NCBI GenBank assembly: GCA_013361335.1
Contig: JABFYH010000102.1
Span: 1 to 36,301 of the forward strand
DNA: 36,301 nt
From: Gemmatimonadaceae bacterium
GTDB taxonomy: Bacteria > Gemmatimonadota > Gemmatimonadetes > Gemmatimonadales > Gemmatimonadaceae
Direction of reading: 5' to 3'
Position numbers and translations under genes: made by a program. Below the pieces are notes generated by a model. The model was not told the DNA's origin, made no database searches, and was given only the letters and a program-made list of their open reading frames with translations. Shown here in pieces: positions 9,984-22,044 of the stretch (positions within the stretch are counted from its first letter, which is position 1; each line of letters opens with the position of its first letter).

Positions 9984-11547
9984 GCGGTCGCTCCCGCCAT
10001 CGTACCGGCCGGCAGTGCGCCCTTGAGGGCGAGAGTGTCGTACGACATCCCGGCGAAGTCCGCTTGCCCCGCCGCCAGGGCGTCGAAGACGGCGGAGGCG
10101 GTCCAGTAGCCCTGCCCGTCGCCCATCGCCGCCAGCAGATCGCCCAGCACGAAGTAGCTCGGCCGCGCGATGCCCGGCGCCGCCTTCGCCTGGAGGAAGC
10201 GCTGCACCCGGCCCCGCAGGTTGGTGAAGGTGCCTTCCTCTTCCACGCAGTTGGCGATCGGGAGCACGACGGTCGCGCCATGACGCGCCCACGCGGGCAG
10301 CGTGGTGCCGATGACGATCACGGCGCCGGCCTTGGCCGCGGCGGCCGCGTCGGCTCCCGCGAGCTCCTCGTCGGCGACGACGAGCACGTCACCCGCCTGC
10401 ATCGCCGACAGCGGCGCGTCGCTCCGCGTGAATCCGAGCAGCTCCGCGCCGCGAACGTTCGCCGCGCGATCCGGCCGCAGAGCAAGATCTTCCACGCCCG
10501 GCAGCGGGGCTTCGGGCCCTTGATCGACCCGGAACGCCCCTGCACCCGATGCCTTCTTCACGAGCCGGCCGAGCAGATAGAGCGCTTCGTTGGACAGGTT
10601 CGGCGACGCGAGCACGAAGGCGCGCTTGCCGGCCAGCGTCTGGGCGGCGGCACGGAGCGCGATCTCCCAGTCGGCAACGGCCAGCACGCCGTTCTGCCGG
10701 ACCAGCGGCGACTCCACGCGGTCCGCCCGGTTCATCCACCGATAGTTGAGGCGGCCGTGGTCGCACATGAAGAACTTGTTCACCGCCTCGTTCGGGCGCG
10801 GACGGAGCCGCACGACCTGATTGTCGCGCGTCTCGACGATCATGTTGCACCCCTGCGAGCAATTCGGGCACACGCTCGCCGAGCGGTCCAGCTCCCACGC
10901 TCGCGCCTTGTTCAGCGAGTCCTTGCTGAGCAGGGCGCCCACCGGGCAGAGGTCGATGACGTTGCCCGCCCAGGGATGATCGAGGTCGTCCTCGGGAGCC
11001 TTGCCGATCAGCGCACGGTCGCCGCGCTCCACCACCGACAGCACCGGATCGTGCGCGACGTCGTCCATGAACCGCACGCAACGGGTGCAGAGGATGCAGC
11101 GGTTGGCGACGTACACCACGTCCCCGCCGAAGTCCTCCACCGGATTGAAGCGCTTCGGGTCGCGATAGCGGCCCTCGGCGCGCCCTTCCTGATAGGTGTA
11201 GTCCTGCAGCTCGCACTCGCCGGCCTGGTCGCAGATCGGGCAGTCGAGCGGATGGTTGATGAGCAGCATCTCGAGCACGCCCTTCCGTGCCTCGAGCGCC
11301 TTCGCCGAATGCACGTGCACCACCTGCCCCTCGGCCACCGAGGTCGCGCAGGAGGGGGCCAGCTTCGGCGCCTTCTCCACCTCGACGAGGCACATCCGGC
11401 ACACTCCGGCGACGGGAAGTCCGGGGTGGTAGCAGTAGTGCGGGATGAGCACCCCCGCCGTCTTCGCCGCCTCGAGGATCGACGTTCCATCGGGCACGCT
11501 CACCGCGCGCCCCTCGATCGTCAGGTTCACCATCTTCGCGTCGGCCA

Positions 11548-11548
<1 letters not shown>
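9980..11548 (-). CDS. nuoG: NADH-quinone oxidoreductase subunit G (short form)
   Basis: 522 aa; [2Fe-2S] CYHPGLPVAGVCRMC, HPLDCPICDQAGEC, CILCTRCVRF...CPVGAL and CPNCSQGC...C (N7-like) motifs. Confidence 0.92.
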
Positions 11549-12864
<1,316 letters not shown>

Positions 12865-12865
12865 G

Positions 12866-13369
12866 TCAGCCCAGGGAGGCGAGGAGCTCGGGCACCGTCT
12901 CCGGTGTCACCGACTCGATGAACTTCTCATTGACCATCAGCGGCGTGTTGAACCCGCACGCACCGAGGCACTCGACTTCGATCACCTGATACTTTCCGTC
13001 CGGCGACTGGACCCCCAGCTCACCACAGCCGGTGTGCTTGAGCAGCGACTTCACGACGTCCTCGGCGCCGCACACGTTGCACGGCGAGGTGGTGCAGACC
13101 TGGATGAAGTGCTTCGCGACGGGGTGCTGGTGGTACATGGTGTAGAAGGTCACCACCCCCTTCACGTACGCGGGCGTCAGGTCGAGCAGCTCGGCCACCT
13201 CGGCCATCGCGTCGGTGCTCACCCAGCCGCGCGCCTCCTGCACGATCCAGAGGGCGGGAAGGAGTGCAGCCATCTTGGTCGGGTAGCGCGTGAGCAGCTC
13301 GTCGAGCTCCGCCCTCCGCGCGCCGGTGAAAACCGGCGTGTGCGGCTCCGTGCTCAGGTGAGCGCTCAT
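12866..13369 (-). CDS. nuoE: NADH-quinone oxidoreductase subunit E
   Basis: 167 aa thioredoxin-like [2Fe-2S] protein; CTTSPCNVCGAEDV and VECLGACGFNTPLMVN. Confidence 0.95.
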   Translation of the reverse strand: MSAHLSTEPHTPVFTGARRAELDELLTRYPTKMAALLPALWIVQEARGWVSTDAMAEVAELLDLTPAYVKGVVTFYTMYHQHPVAKHFIQVCTTSPCNVCGAEDVVKSLLKHTGCGELGVQSPDGKYQVIEVECLGACGFNTPLMVNEKFIESVTPETVPELLASLG

Positions 13370-14679
13370 CGGTCGATCTCTCCCATCACGATATCAATGG
13401 AGGCGTTGATGGCGATCACGTCGGACAGCAGGTGGCCCTCCACCATCTTCGGGATGGCCGAGAGGTTCACGAACGACGGCGGCCGGATGCGCCAGCGCAC
13501 CGGCTTCGAGGTGCCGTCCGACACCATGTAGTAGCCCTTCTCGCCCTTCGGGCTCTCCACCGCCACGTACGCCTCGCCGATCGGCGGCCGCGGGCCTTCC
13601 ATCACCTGCTTGAAGTGATGGATCATGCTCTCCATGTCGCTCGTCGCCTTGGACTTGGGCGGCAGGATCACGCGGTGGTCGTCCACGTTCACCGGGCCGT
13701 CGGGCAGACGCTTGAGCGCCTGCTCGAGGATGCGCACCGACTGCTTCAGCTCCTCGACGCGCACGAGGTAGCGGTCGTACACGTCGCCCGCCTGGCCGAC
13801 CGGCACGTCGAAGTCGTAGGTCTCGTAGTCGAGATACGGGAAGTCCTTGCGGACGTCGTACGCGACGCCCGATGCCCGCAGCATGGGGCCGGACAGCCCG
13901 TAGTTCACCGCCTCGTCGGCCGACATCGCCCCCAGGCCCACCGTCCGACCCACCCAGATCGCGTTCTTGCTCAGCATCGTCTCGCACTCGGCGACGACCT
14001 TCGGGAAGGTGCGCACGAAGTTGGCGAGATCGTCGGTCCAGCCATCGGGAATGTCGGCGATCATGCCGCCGACGCGCGTCACCGAGGTCGTCAGCCGCGC
14101 GCCGCACCAGCTCTCGAGCATCGTGTACACCCGCTCGCGCTGCTGGAAGATCCAGAGGAAGGGGGTGAAGGCGCCGATGTCGATGCAGAAGGTGCCGAGC
14201 CAGACGCAGTGCGAGATGATGCGCGAGAGCTCCGACGCGATGACGCGGAGGACCTTGCACCGCTCGGTGATCTCGATCCCGAACAGCCGCTCCGCGCCGA
14301 GCACGAAGGCGACGTTGTTGCCCGGCGAGTTGAGGTAGTCCTCGCGATCGGTGTACGGGATGATCTGGTTGTACTGCCGGTACTCGCCCGTCTTCTCGAA
14401 TCCGCAGTGCAGGTAGCCGATGTGCGGGATGCAGCGGACGACCGTCTCGCCGTCGAGCTCGAGCACCAACCGCAGCACGCCGTGTGTCGCCGGGTGCTGC
14501 GGGCCGATGTTGATCAGCATGTGATCGCCCTCGAGGTCGGGCTCGAGCGCGGGCGGCGCGTCCAGGGTCACCACGTTGCCCGCGGCGTCGGTCACGAGCG
14601 GCACGCGCTGCGGGCGGCCCCGCGCGTCGAGCCCCGTCGTCGACAGCTCGACGTCCACCGTGCGCTTCGTCGTCGCCAT
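13366..14679 (-). CDS. nuoD: NADH-quinone oxidoreductase subunit D
   Basis: Start MATTKRTVDVELS at 14679; INIGPQHPATHGVLRLVLELDGE and LHCGFEKTGEYRQYNQIIPYTDREDYLN. Confidence 0.96.
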   Translation of the reverse strand: MATTKRTVDVELSTTGLDARGRPQRVPLVTDAAGNVVTLDAPPALEPDLEGDHMLINIGPQHPATHGVLRLVLELDGETVVRCIPHIGYLHCGFEKTGEYRQYNQIIPYTDREDYLNSPGNNVAFVLGAERLFGIEITERCKVLRVIASELSRIISHCVWLGTFCIDIGAFTPFLWIFQQRERVYTMLESWCGARLTTSVTRVGGMIADIPDGWTDDLANFVRTFPKVVAECETMLSKNAIWVGRTVGLGAMSADEAVNYGLSGPMLRASGVAYDVRKDFPYLDYETYDFDVPVGQAGDVYDRYLVRVEELKQSVRILEQALKRLPDGPVNVDDHRVILPPKSKATSDMESMIHHFKQVMEGPRPPIGEAYVAVESPKGEKGYYMVSDGTSKPVRWRIRPPSFVNLSAIPKMVEGHLLSDVIAINASIDIVMGEIDR

Positions 14680-14681
14680 CG

Positions 14682-15389
14682 CTATTCCCCCACCTTCTCG
14701 CCGCCGCCGAGGCGCTGCCGCATGTCCGCCGGCAGGTCCTCGAACGCTTCGGCGATGGAGAGCTCTTCCATGCTGTATCGGGTCTCGGGGTTCTGGGCCA
14801 GCGCCTGGCGGAGCTGCTCGGAGCGGCTGAACCGCCCGCGCATCGGGAAGTCCTTCCGCAGCGGGAACCCTTCCTTGTACTGCTCCCACATCAGCAGGCG
14901 CCGCAGGTCGGGATGGCCCTCGAAGCGGATGCCGAACATGTCGTAGCACTCGCGCTCCAGCCAATCGGCGCCGCGATAGATGTCGTAGACGCTCGGCACC
15001 GCGAGCGGCTGGCCCTTCGGCAGCAGCGTCTTGAGGCGGAGGAAGCGGCGGAAGGGGATCGAGCGGAGATGCCAGACGACCTCGATCGGCCGCTCGAGGT
15101 CGCGGAACTCGACGGCGGTGATGTCGGAGCAGTAGTCGTAGCGCTGCTGCGGATCGTCGTGCAGCCAGCGCACGATCTCGTTCACGCGCGCACGGTCGAC
15201 GATCACCGTCGTCTCGCCCCACACGACGTCGACGCGCACGATCGCGTCGCCGAATCGCGCCTTGAGCGCGCCGGCGGATGGGTTGGTCGGCCCGCCGTGA
15301 TAGGGAACGTTCTTCGGCGTGACGGGCGCCGGCTGCTCGCTCCCCGCCGCGTAGCCGGCGAGGACCGGCGTGAAGGGGGCGTCGCTCAC
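14682..15389 (-). CDS. nuoC: NADH-quinone oxidoreductase subunit C
   Basis: 235 aa; [25 protein letters not shown] signature; separate from nuoD (not fused). Confidence 0.94.
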   Translation of the reverse strand: MSDAPFTPVLAGYAAGSEQPAPVTPKNVPYHGGPTNPSAGALKARFGDAIVRVDVVWGETTVIVDRARVNEIVRWLHDDPQQRYDYCSDITAVEFRDLERPIEVVWHLRSIPFRRFLRLKTLLPKGQPLAVPSVYDIYRGADWLERECYDMFGIRFEGHPDLRRLLMWEQYKEGFPLRKDFPMRGRFSRSEQLRQALAQNPETRYSMEELSIAEAFEDLPADMRQRLGGGEKVGE

Positions 15390-16015
15390 AGGCCCGACCG
15401 CGTCTGATGCACCGAGTTGCCGAAGTTCTCCGACAGCTCGTCGATGCGCTCGGGCGGGATGTACAGCTGGCTGCGCGGATCCGGCTCCATCTCGTTGCGG
15501 AGCGACTTGTCCGCCATCCGCTCACGCATGACCTTCTGCTGGAGCATCATGATGCCGTACAGGAGCGCTTCGGGGCGCGGCGGACAGCCGGGAACGTAGA
15601 CGTCGACCGGGATGATCGTGTCGATCCCCTGCACGACGGCGTAGTTGTCGAAGATGCCGTTGCCGCTGGAGGCGCAGGCCCCCATCGAGATGCACCACTT
15701 GGGCTGCGGCATCTGCTGCCAGATCCGGCGGATGACCGGCGCCAGCTTGAACGGCACGCGGCCCGCGCAGATGAGGACGTCCGCCTGGCGCGGCGAGAAG
15801 CTCATCCGCTCCATGCCGAAGCGCGCCAGATCGAACTTGCTCGCGGCGGTGGCCATGAACTCGATCGCGCAGCACGCGGTGCCGAAGGGCATCGGCCACA
15901 GCGAGTTCGCGCGGCCCCAGTTGACGAGGAAGTCGAGCTTCGTCGTGACCCAGCTCTCCTGCGCGACGGGATTGATCGAGACGCCCGTCTCGCGAGCCCG
16001 GTTGTCTAGTCCCAT
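15386..16015 (-). CDS. nuoB: NADH-quinone oxidoreductase subunit B
   Basis: Start [16 protein letters not shown] at 16015; [49 protein letters not shown]. Confidence 0.96.
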   Translation of the reverse strand: MGLDNRARETGVSINPVAQESWVTTKLDFLVNWGRANSLWPMPFGTACCAIEFMATAASKFDLARFGMERMSFSPRQADVLICAGRVPFKLAPVIRRIWQQMPQPKWCISMGACASSGNGIFDNYAVVQGIDTIIPVDVYVPGCPPRPEALLYGIMMLQQKVMRERMADKSLRNEMEPDPRSQLYIPPERIDELSENFGNSVHQTRSGL

Positions 16016-16410
16016 TGGAGCGCTCCCTTCTTCCACACGTAGACGAAGCCGACGAGCAGGATCGCGATGAACACCAGCATCTCCCACAGCCCGAACAACG
16101 AGAGCTGATCGGCCGGACATGCGCCCGCGACGAGATCCACCCGGCAGGAGAGCTGCCGGAAGTGGGCGCCCCACGGGATCATGAACACCGTCTCGATGTC
16201 GAAGATGATGAACAGCACCGCGACCATGTAGAACTTGACGGAGAAGCGTTCGCGCGCGTCGCCGAGCACCGGCATGCCGGACTCGTAGGGCGTCTGCTTC
16301 ACCGCGGTCGGCCGGGGCCGCAGCGTGAGGTGGGAGATGAGGAGGATGAGGGCCGCGTTCATCACGACGAACCCTACGAGCAACAGAACCGGCAGGTACG
16401 TGCGTTCCAT
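16006..16410 (-). CDS. nuoA: NADH-quinone oxidoreductase subunit A
   Basis: [24 protein letters not shown]...[44 protein letters not shown] at 16410 has GGAG upstream and is preferred over the track's GTG at 16422. Confidence 0.94.
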   Translation of the reverse strand: MERTYLPVLLLVGFVVMNAALILLISHLTLRPRPTAVKQTPYESGMPVLGDARERFSVKFYMVAVLFIIFDIETVFMIPWGAHFRQLSCRVDLVAGACPADQLSLFGLWEMLVFIAILLVGFVYVWKKGALQWD

Positions 16411-16421
16411 GAGTCTCCGCA

Positions 16422-16443
16422 CTTCGTGAAATCTTTCACTAAG
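16422..16443. promoter_or_regulatory. Rex-operator-like palindrome in the nuoA leader
   Basis: CTTcGTGAAA-TC-TTTCACtAAG; core GTGAAATCTTTCAC perfectly palindromic; agrees with the Rex consensus TTGTGAAnnnnTTCACAA at 12 of 14 defined positions by eye. Confidence 0.5.
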
Positions 16444-16455
16444 TCGCAGCGCCTG

Positions 16456-16485
16456 AAGTTACCCGGTGCTGCAAACGAGTGTCAA
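16456..16485 (-). promoter_or_regulatory. Putative sigma70-type promoter for nuo operon
   Basis: Minus strand TTGACA (16480-16485), 18-nt spacer, TAACTT (16456-16461); -35 perfect, -10 weak. Confidence 0.4.
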
Positions 16486-16660
16486 CGGCGACCGCGACGG
16501 AATCTGTCGTCGCCCGCCGCCGTCGCACACTTCGTGGCGAGGCCACGGCCGCTCGCATAGTTTTCCGCGCGCCTGGCCGTCGGAGCTCACGTCGTTCGAC
16601 GTCGAATCCCGACTGCAAGCTTCCCCATTCGCCGCCACACTCACCCCCGCCCCACCCCGC

Positions 16661-17215
16661 ATGTCCATCATGTCCGACCGCTGGATCACCCGCATGGCGA
16701 AGGACCACGGGATGATCGAGCCCTTCGAGGGACGCCAGGTCCGCGAGGGGGTCATCTCGTACGGGGTGAGCTCCTATGGCTACGACATGCGGGTCGCCCG
16801 CGAGTTCCGGATCTTCACGAACGTGCTCAGCTCGATCGTCGATCCCAAGAGCTTCGACCGGAACTCCTTCGTCGAGTTCGAGGGCGACGTCTGCATCGTG
16901 CCGCCGAACAGCTTCGCGCTCGCCCGCTCGGTGGAATACTTCCGCATCCCGCGCAACGTCCTCACCGTCACCGTCGGCAAGTCGACCTACGCGCGCTGCG
17001 GCATCATCACGAACGTCACCCCCTTCGAGCCGGAGTGGGAGGGCTACGTGACGCTCGAGATCTCGAACACGACGCCCCTGCCGGCGAAGATCTACGCCAA
17101 CGAAGGGATCGCGCAGGTGCTCTTCTTCGAGGGGAAGGAGGAGCCCGAGGTCTCGTACGCCGACAAGAAGGGGAAGTACCAGGGCCAGCACGGGGTTACG
17201 TTGCCCCGGCTCTAG
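16661..17215 (+). CDS. dcd: dCTP deaminase
   Basis: [46 protein letters not shown]...[33 protein letters not shown]...[11 protein letters not shown]; alternative ATG at 16670. Confidence 0.95.
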   Translation: MSIMSDRWITRMAKDHGMIEPFEGRQVREGVISYGVSSYGYDMRVAREFRIFTNVLSSIVDPKSFDRNSFVEFEGDVCIVPPNSFALARSVEYFRIPRNVLTVTVGKSTYARCGIITNVTPFEPEWEGYVTLEISNTTPLPAKIYANEGIAQVLFFEGKEEPEVSYADKKGKYQGQHGVTLPRL

Positions 17216-17216
17216 G

Positions 17217-17468
17217 TCAGCGGCCCCAGCCGAGCACGTACACGAGCACCGCGCCGACGAACAGGAAGACGAGGATCGCCCAGGTGGCGCTCGGCCCCGT
17301 GCCTGCGCTCCCCTTTCGCGCGGGCTTGTCGCCTTCTGCCCCGCGACGCTCCGGCTCCGTCCCGCTCCCCACGACGTAGCTGGTCTTCTCGACCGCGTCC
17401 GCGCCGCCGAGCGGCTCCTGGTGGCCGTGGGTTCGATCGTTGGGGCTGCCGCTGGAAGGGCCGGTCAT
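17217..17468 (-). CDS. Small hypothetical protein: hydrophilic N-terminus plus one C-terminal TM helix
   Basis: MTGPSSGSPNDRTHGHQEPLGG...GPSATWAILVFLFVGAVLVYVLGWGR; alternative start at 17489. No recognised family. Confidence 0.5.
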   Translation of the reverse strand: MTGPSSGSPNDRTHGHQEPLGGADAVEKTSYVVGSGTEPERRGAEGDKPARKGSAGTGPSATWAILVFLFVGAVLVYVLGWGR

Positions 17469-17530
17469 TGCAGTCTCTGGTGGGGGCACGTCACGGCGTG
17501 CACCAACCGAGCCAGTGAAGGCCGGAGAAG

Positions 17531-17602
17531 CGGATGACCGGATGAGCCACCGAGCCTGACTGCCGTTGCACGGTGCCGCTCATCCGTTCGGCCGCTCATC
17601 CG
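17531..17602. repeat. REP-like inverted/direct repeat cluster downstream of sdhB
   Basis: CGGATGAGC (17539-17547) with inverted copies GCTCATCCG at 17578-17586 and 17594-17602, plus an additional CGGATGA at 17531-17537. Confidence 0.6.
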
Positions 17603-17606
17603 GAGA

Positions 17607-18383
17607 TCACCCATCTCCTCCCGACCTGGCGGAATCGGCCTGAGCCCTCACGGACGCCACGAGGAAATCCCGATTCATCCGCGAGATGAAATCGATGCTG
17701 ATCTCCTTCGGGCAGGCTTCCTGACATTCGCCGAAGAGCGTGCAGCCGCCGAAGGACTCGATGTCCATCTGCGCCACCATCTTCAGCGCGCGGCGGTAGC
17801 GCTCCGGCTGGCCCTGCGGGAGCAGGCCGAGGTGCGAGAGCTTCGCGCTCGTGAAGAGCGACGCCGAGCCGTTCGGGCAGGCGGCGACGCAGGCGCCGCA
17901 GCCGATGCACGCCGCCGCGTCCATCGACCGATCGGCGTCGACCTTGGGCACCGGGATGCTGTTCGCGTCCTTTGCGCCGCCCGTGGAGACCGAGATATAC
18001 CCGCCCGCCGCAACGATCCGGTCGAGCGCACCGCGGTTCACCACCAGATCCTTGATCACCGGAAACGCCCGCGCCCGCCACGGCTCGATGACCACCGTGT
18101 CGCCGTCCTTGAAGCTGCGCATGTGGAGCTGGCAGGTGGCGGTCCCCTTCATCGGCCCGTGCGCGACGCCGTTGATCATCATCCCGCACGAGCCGCAGAT
18201 CCCCTCGCGGCAGTCGTGATCGAAGGCGATCGGCACCTCGCCGCGCTCGATCAGCTTCTCGTTCACGACGTCGAGCATCTCGAGGAACGACATGTCCGGG
18301 CTGATGTCGGTCGCCTGATACTCCTGAAGGCCGCCCTCCGCGTTCGGCCCGGGCTGGCGCCACACCTTCAACGTCAGCTGCAT
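17607..18383 (-). CDS. sdhB: Succinate dehydrogenase/fumarate reductase iron-sulfur subunit
   Basis: [15 protein letters not shown]...[35 protein letters not shown] cluster motifs. ATG at 18383; GTG at 18395 also possible. Confidence 0.93.
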   Translation of the reverse strand: MQLTLKVWRQPGPNAEGGLQEYQATDISPDMSFLEMLDVVNEKLIERGEVPIAFDHDCREGICGSCGMMINGVAHGPMKGTATCQLHMRSFKDGDTVVIEPWRARAFPVIKDLVVNRGALDRIVAAGGYISVSTGGAKDANSIPVPKVDADRSMDAAACIGCGACVAACPNGSASLFTSAKLSHLGLLPQGQPERYRRALKMVAQMDIESFGGCTLFGECQEACPKEISIDFISRMNRDFLVASVRAQADSARSGGDG

Positions 18384-18391
18384 GCTTCCAC

Positions 18392-20314
<1,923 letters not shown>

Positions 20315-20315
20315 T

Positions 20316-20999
20316 TTAGCGGATCACTCCGAGCAGCACGGCGACGGGGATGACGCTGAAGCCCAGCCACACCACGACGGCGATCACCGTGGCGACGCGG
20401 CGTTGGAGCGGCTCCGGCGAGGGCTTCACGAACCCGAGCGTGCGCACCGAGCTCCACGCGCCGTGGAAGAGGTGCAGCAGCAGGAACAACATCGCGACGA
20501 CGTAGAACGCCGTCACCCAGGGCGTGCGGAAGGCGGCGATGACGTTGCCGTAGACGTCACCGTGGCTGAACGCCGGATACATCGCGTCCGGCGTGCTCGC
20601 CGCCGGGAAGACGGTGCCGGTGGTGAAGTGCAGGATGTGGAAGACGATGAACACCAGCAGCAGCACCCCGCCCCACCGCATCGACCGGGACGCCAGCGTG
20701 CTCACCTGCGGCGATCGCTGTTCGTACCCGATCGGCCGCGCCTGTCGCTTGATCTGCGTGAGCTGCCAGGCCATCAGAACGTGCAGCACCAGCGCGACGA
20801 AGAGGACGAGCCGCACGAGCCAGAGGAGCTCACCGAGCCCCTGGAGGAAGGCCGCGTAGGCGTTCATCCGCGCCGGGCCGATGAAGACCTGGAGGTTGCC
20901 GGCCATGTGTCCGATCACGAACGCGACCAGGATCAACCCGGTCACCGCCATGATCGCCTTCTTGCCAATCGTCGAGCGATATGCGTTCAGCAGCCCCAT
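20316..20999 (-). CDS. sdhC: Succinate dehydrogenase cytochrome b558 subunit (single-polypeptide type B anchor)
   Basis: Start [39 protein letters not shown] at 20999; five hydrophobic helices with His residues; abuts sdhA. Confidence 0.88.
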   Translation of the reverse strand: MGLLNAYRSTIGKKAIMAVTGLILVAFVIGHMAGNLQVFIGPARMNAYAAFLQGLGELLWLVRLVLFVALVLHVLMAWQLTQIKRQARPIGYEQRSPQVSTLASRSMRWGGVLLLVFIVFHILHFTTGTVFPAASTPDAMYPAFSHGDVYGNVIAAFRTPWVTAFYVVAMLFLLLHLFHGAWSSVRTLGFVKPSPEPLQRRVATVIAVVVWLGFSVIPVAVLLGVIR

Positions 21000-21001
21000 C
21001 G

Positions 21002-21931
21002 CTAGAGCTTGATCGCGGCCATCGGTTCGCGGACGGCGTCGGCGCTCTTGGCCAGCGCGGCCTTCTCGTCCGGGGTCAACGTCACCTCGATGACCTTCTC
21101 CAACCCCTTGCGCCCCAGCAGGCAGGGCACGCCGAGGAACAGGTCCTTCATGCCGTACTCGCCCTGAAGCCAGGCCGCGCAGGGGAGGATGCGGCGCTGG
21201 TTCATCACGATGGCCTCCGCCATCTGCACCGCACCCGCCGACGGCGCGTAGTACGCCGAGCCGGTCTTGAGGTGCTTCACGATCTCGGCGCCGCCGTTCC
21301 GCGTGCGGTCCACGATCGCGTCGAGCTTGGCCTTCTCCATCAGCTGCGTGATCGGGATGCCGCTCACGCTGGTGTAGGAGATGAGCGGGACCATCGTGTC
21401 GCCGTGACCGCCAAGCACCATCGCCTGGATGTCGCGCACGGACATGTCGAGCGCCTCGGCCAGAAATGCGCGGTAGCGCGCGGTGTCCAGGACGCCCGCC
21501 ATGCCGATCACCCGCTCGCGCGGGAAGCCGGAGGCTTTCATGGCGACGTAGCACATGACGTCGAGCGGGTTGCTGACGACGATGAGGATCGCCTTGGGCG
21601 ACGTCTTGGCGATTTGCTCCGAGACCGATTTGACGATGCCGGCGTTCGTGTTCAGCAGGTCGTCGCGCGACATGCCGGGCTTGCGCGCGATCCCGGCGGT
21701 GATGATGACGACGTCGGAGTCCTTCGTCTCCTCGTAGCCGTTCGTGCCGATGATGCGGGAGTCGTAGCCTTCGATGGGCGCGCTCTGCCACTGATCGAGC
21801 GCCTTGCCCTGCGGGATCCCTTCCGCCACGTCCACCATGACGACGGTGCGTGCGAGCTCCTTCTCCGCGACGCGCTGCGCAGCCGTGGCCCCGACGTTGC
21901 CGGCGCCGACGACGGTGATCTTATTGACCAT
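21002..21931 (-). CDS. mdh: Malate dehydrogenase (LDH-like family)
   Basis: [36 protein letters not shown] (Arg typical of MDH), [44 protein letters not shown]. Confidence 0.94.
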   Translation of the reverse strand: MVNKITVVGAGNVGATAAQRVAEKELARTVVMVDVAEGIPQGKALDQWQSAPIEGYDSRIIGTNGYEETKDSDVVIITAGIARKPGMSRDDLLNTNAGIVKSVSEQIAKTSPKAILIVVSNPLDVMCYVAMKASGFPRERVIGMAGVLDTARYRAFLAEALDMSVRDIQAMVLGGHGDTMVPLISYTSVSGIPITQLMEKAKLDAIVDRTRNGGAEIVKHLKTGSAYYAPSAGAVQMAEAIVMNQRRILPCAAWLQGEYGMKDLFLGVPCLLGRKGLEKVIEVTLTPDEKAALAKSADAVREPMAAIKL

Positions 21932-21940
21932 GAGAGCGAA

Positions 21941-21968
21941 TGTCTGAGGGTGAGGTGCTGCTCAGACA
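21941..21968 (-). promoter_or_regulatory. 8-bp inverted repeat in the mdh leader
   Basis: TGTCTGAG - 12 nt - CTCAGACA, 9 nt upstream of the mdh ATG. Confidence 0.45.
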
Positions 21969-22007
21969 AGCTATCCACGACGCAATCGGATTTGTAGTCT
22001 GCCCACC

Positions 22008-22042
22008 GTGAACCGTGAACGGTTCACGGTTCACGGTTCACG
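22008..22042. repeat. Palindromic GTGAACC heptamer repeat
   Basis: GTGAACCGTGAAC-g-GTTCACGGTTCAC (22008-22034) plus a further GGTTCACG; 13-bp perfect arms with 1-nt centre. Confidence 0.8.
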
Positions 22043-22044
22043 AA

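Noticed and set aside
16589-16602. ACGTCGTTCGACGT palindrome upstream of dcd
   Set aside because: Perfect 6-bp arms but made of CG/TCG words common in this composition; not close to a known operator I can name. Weak evidence.
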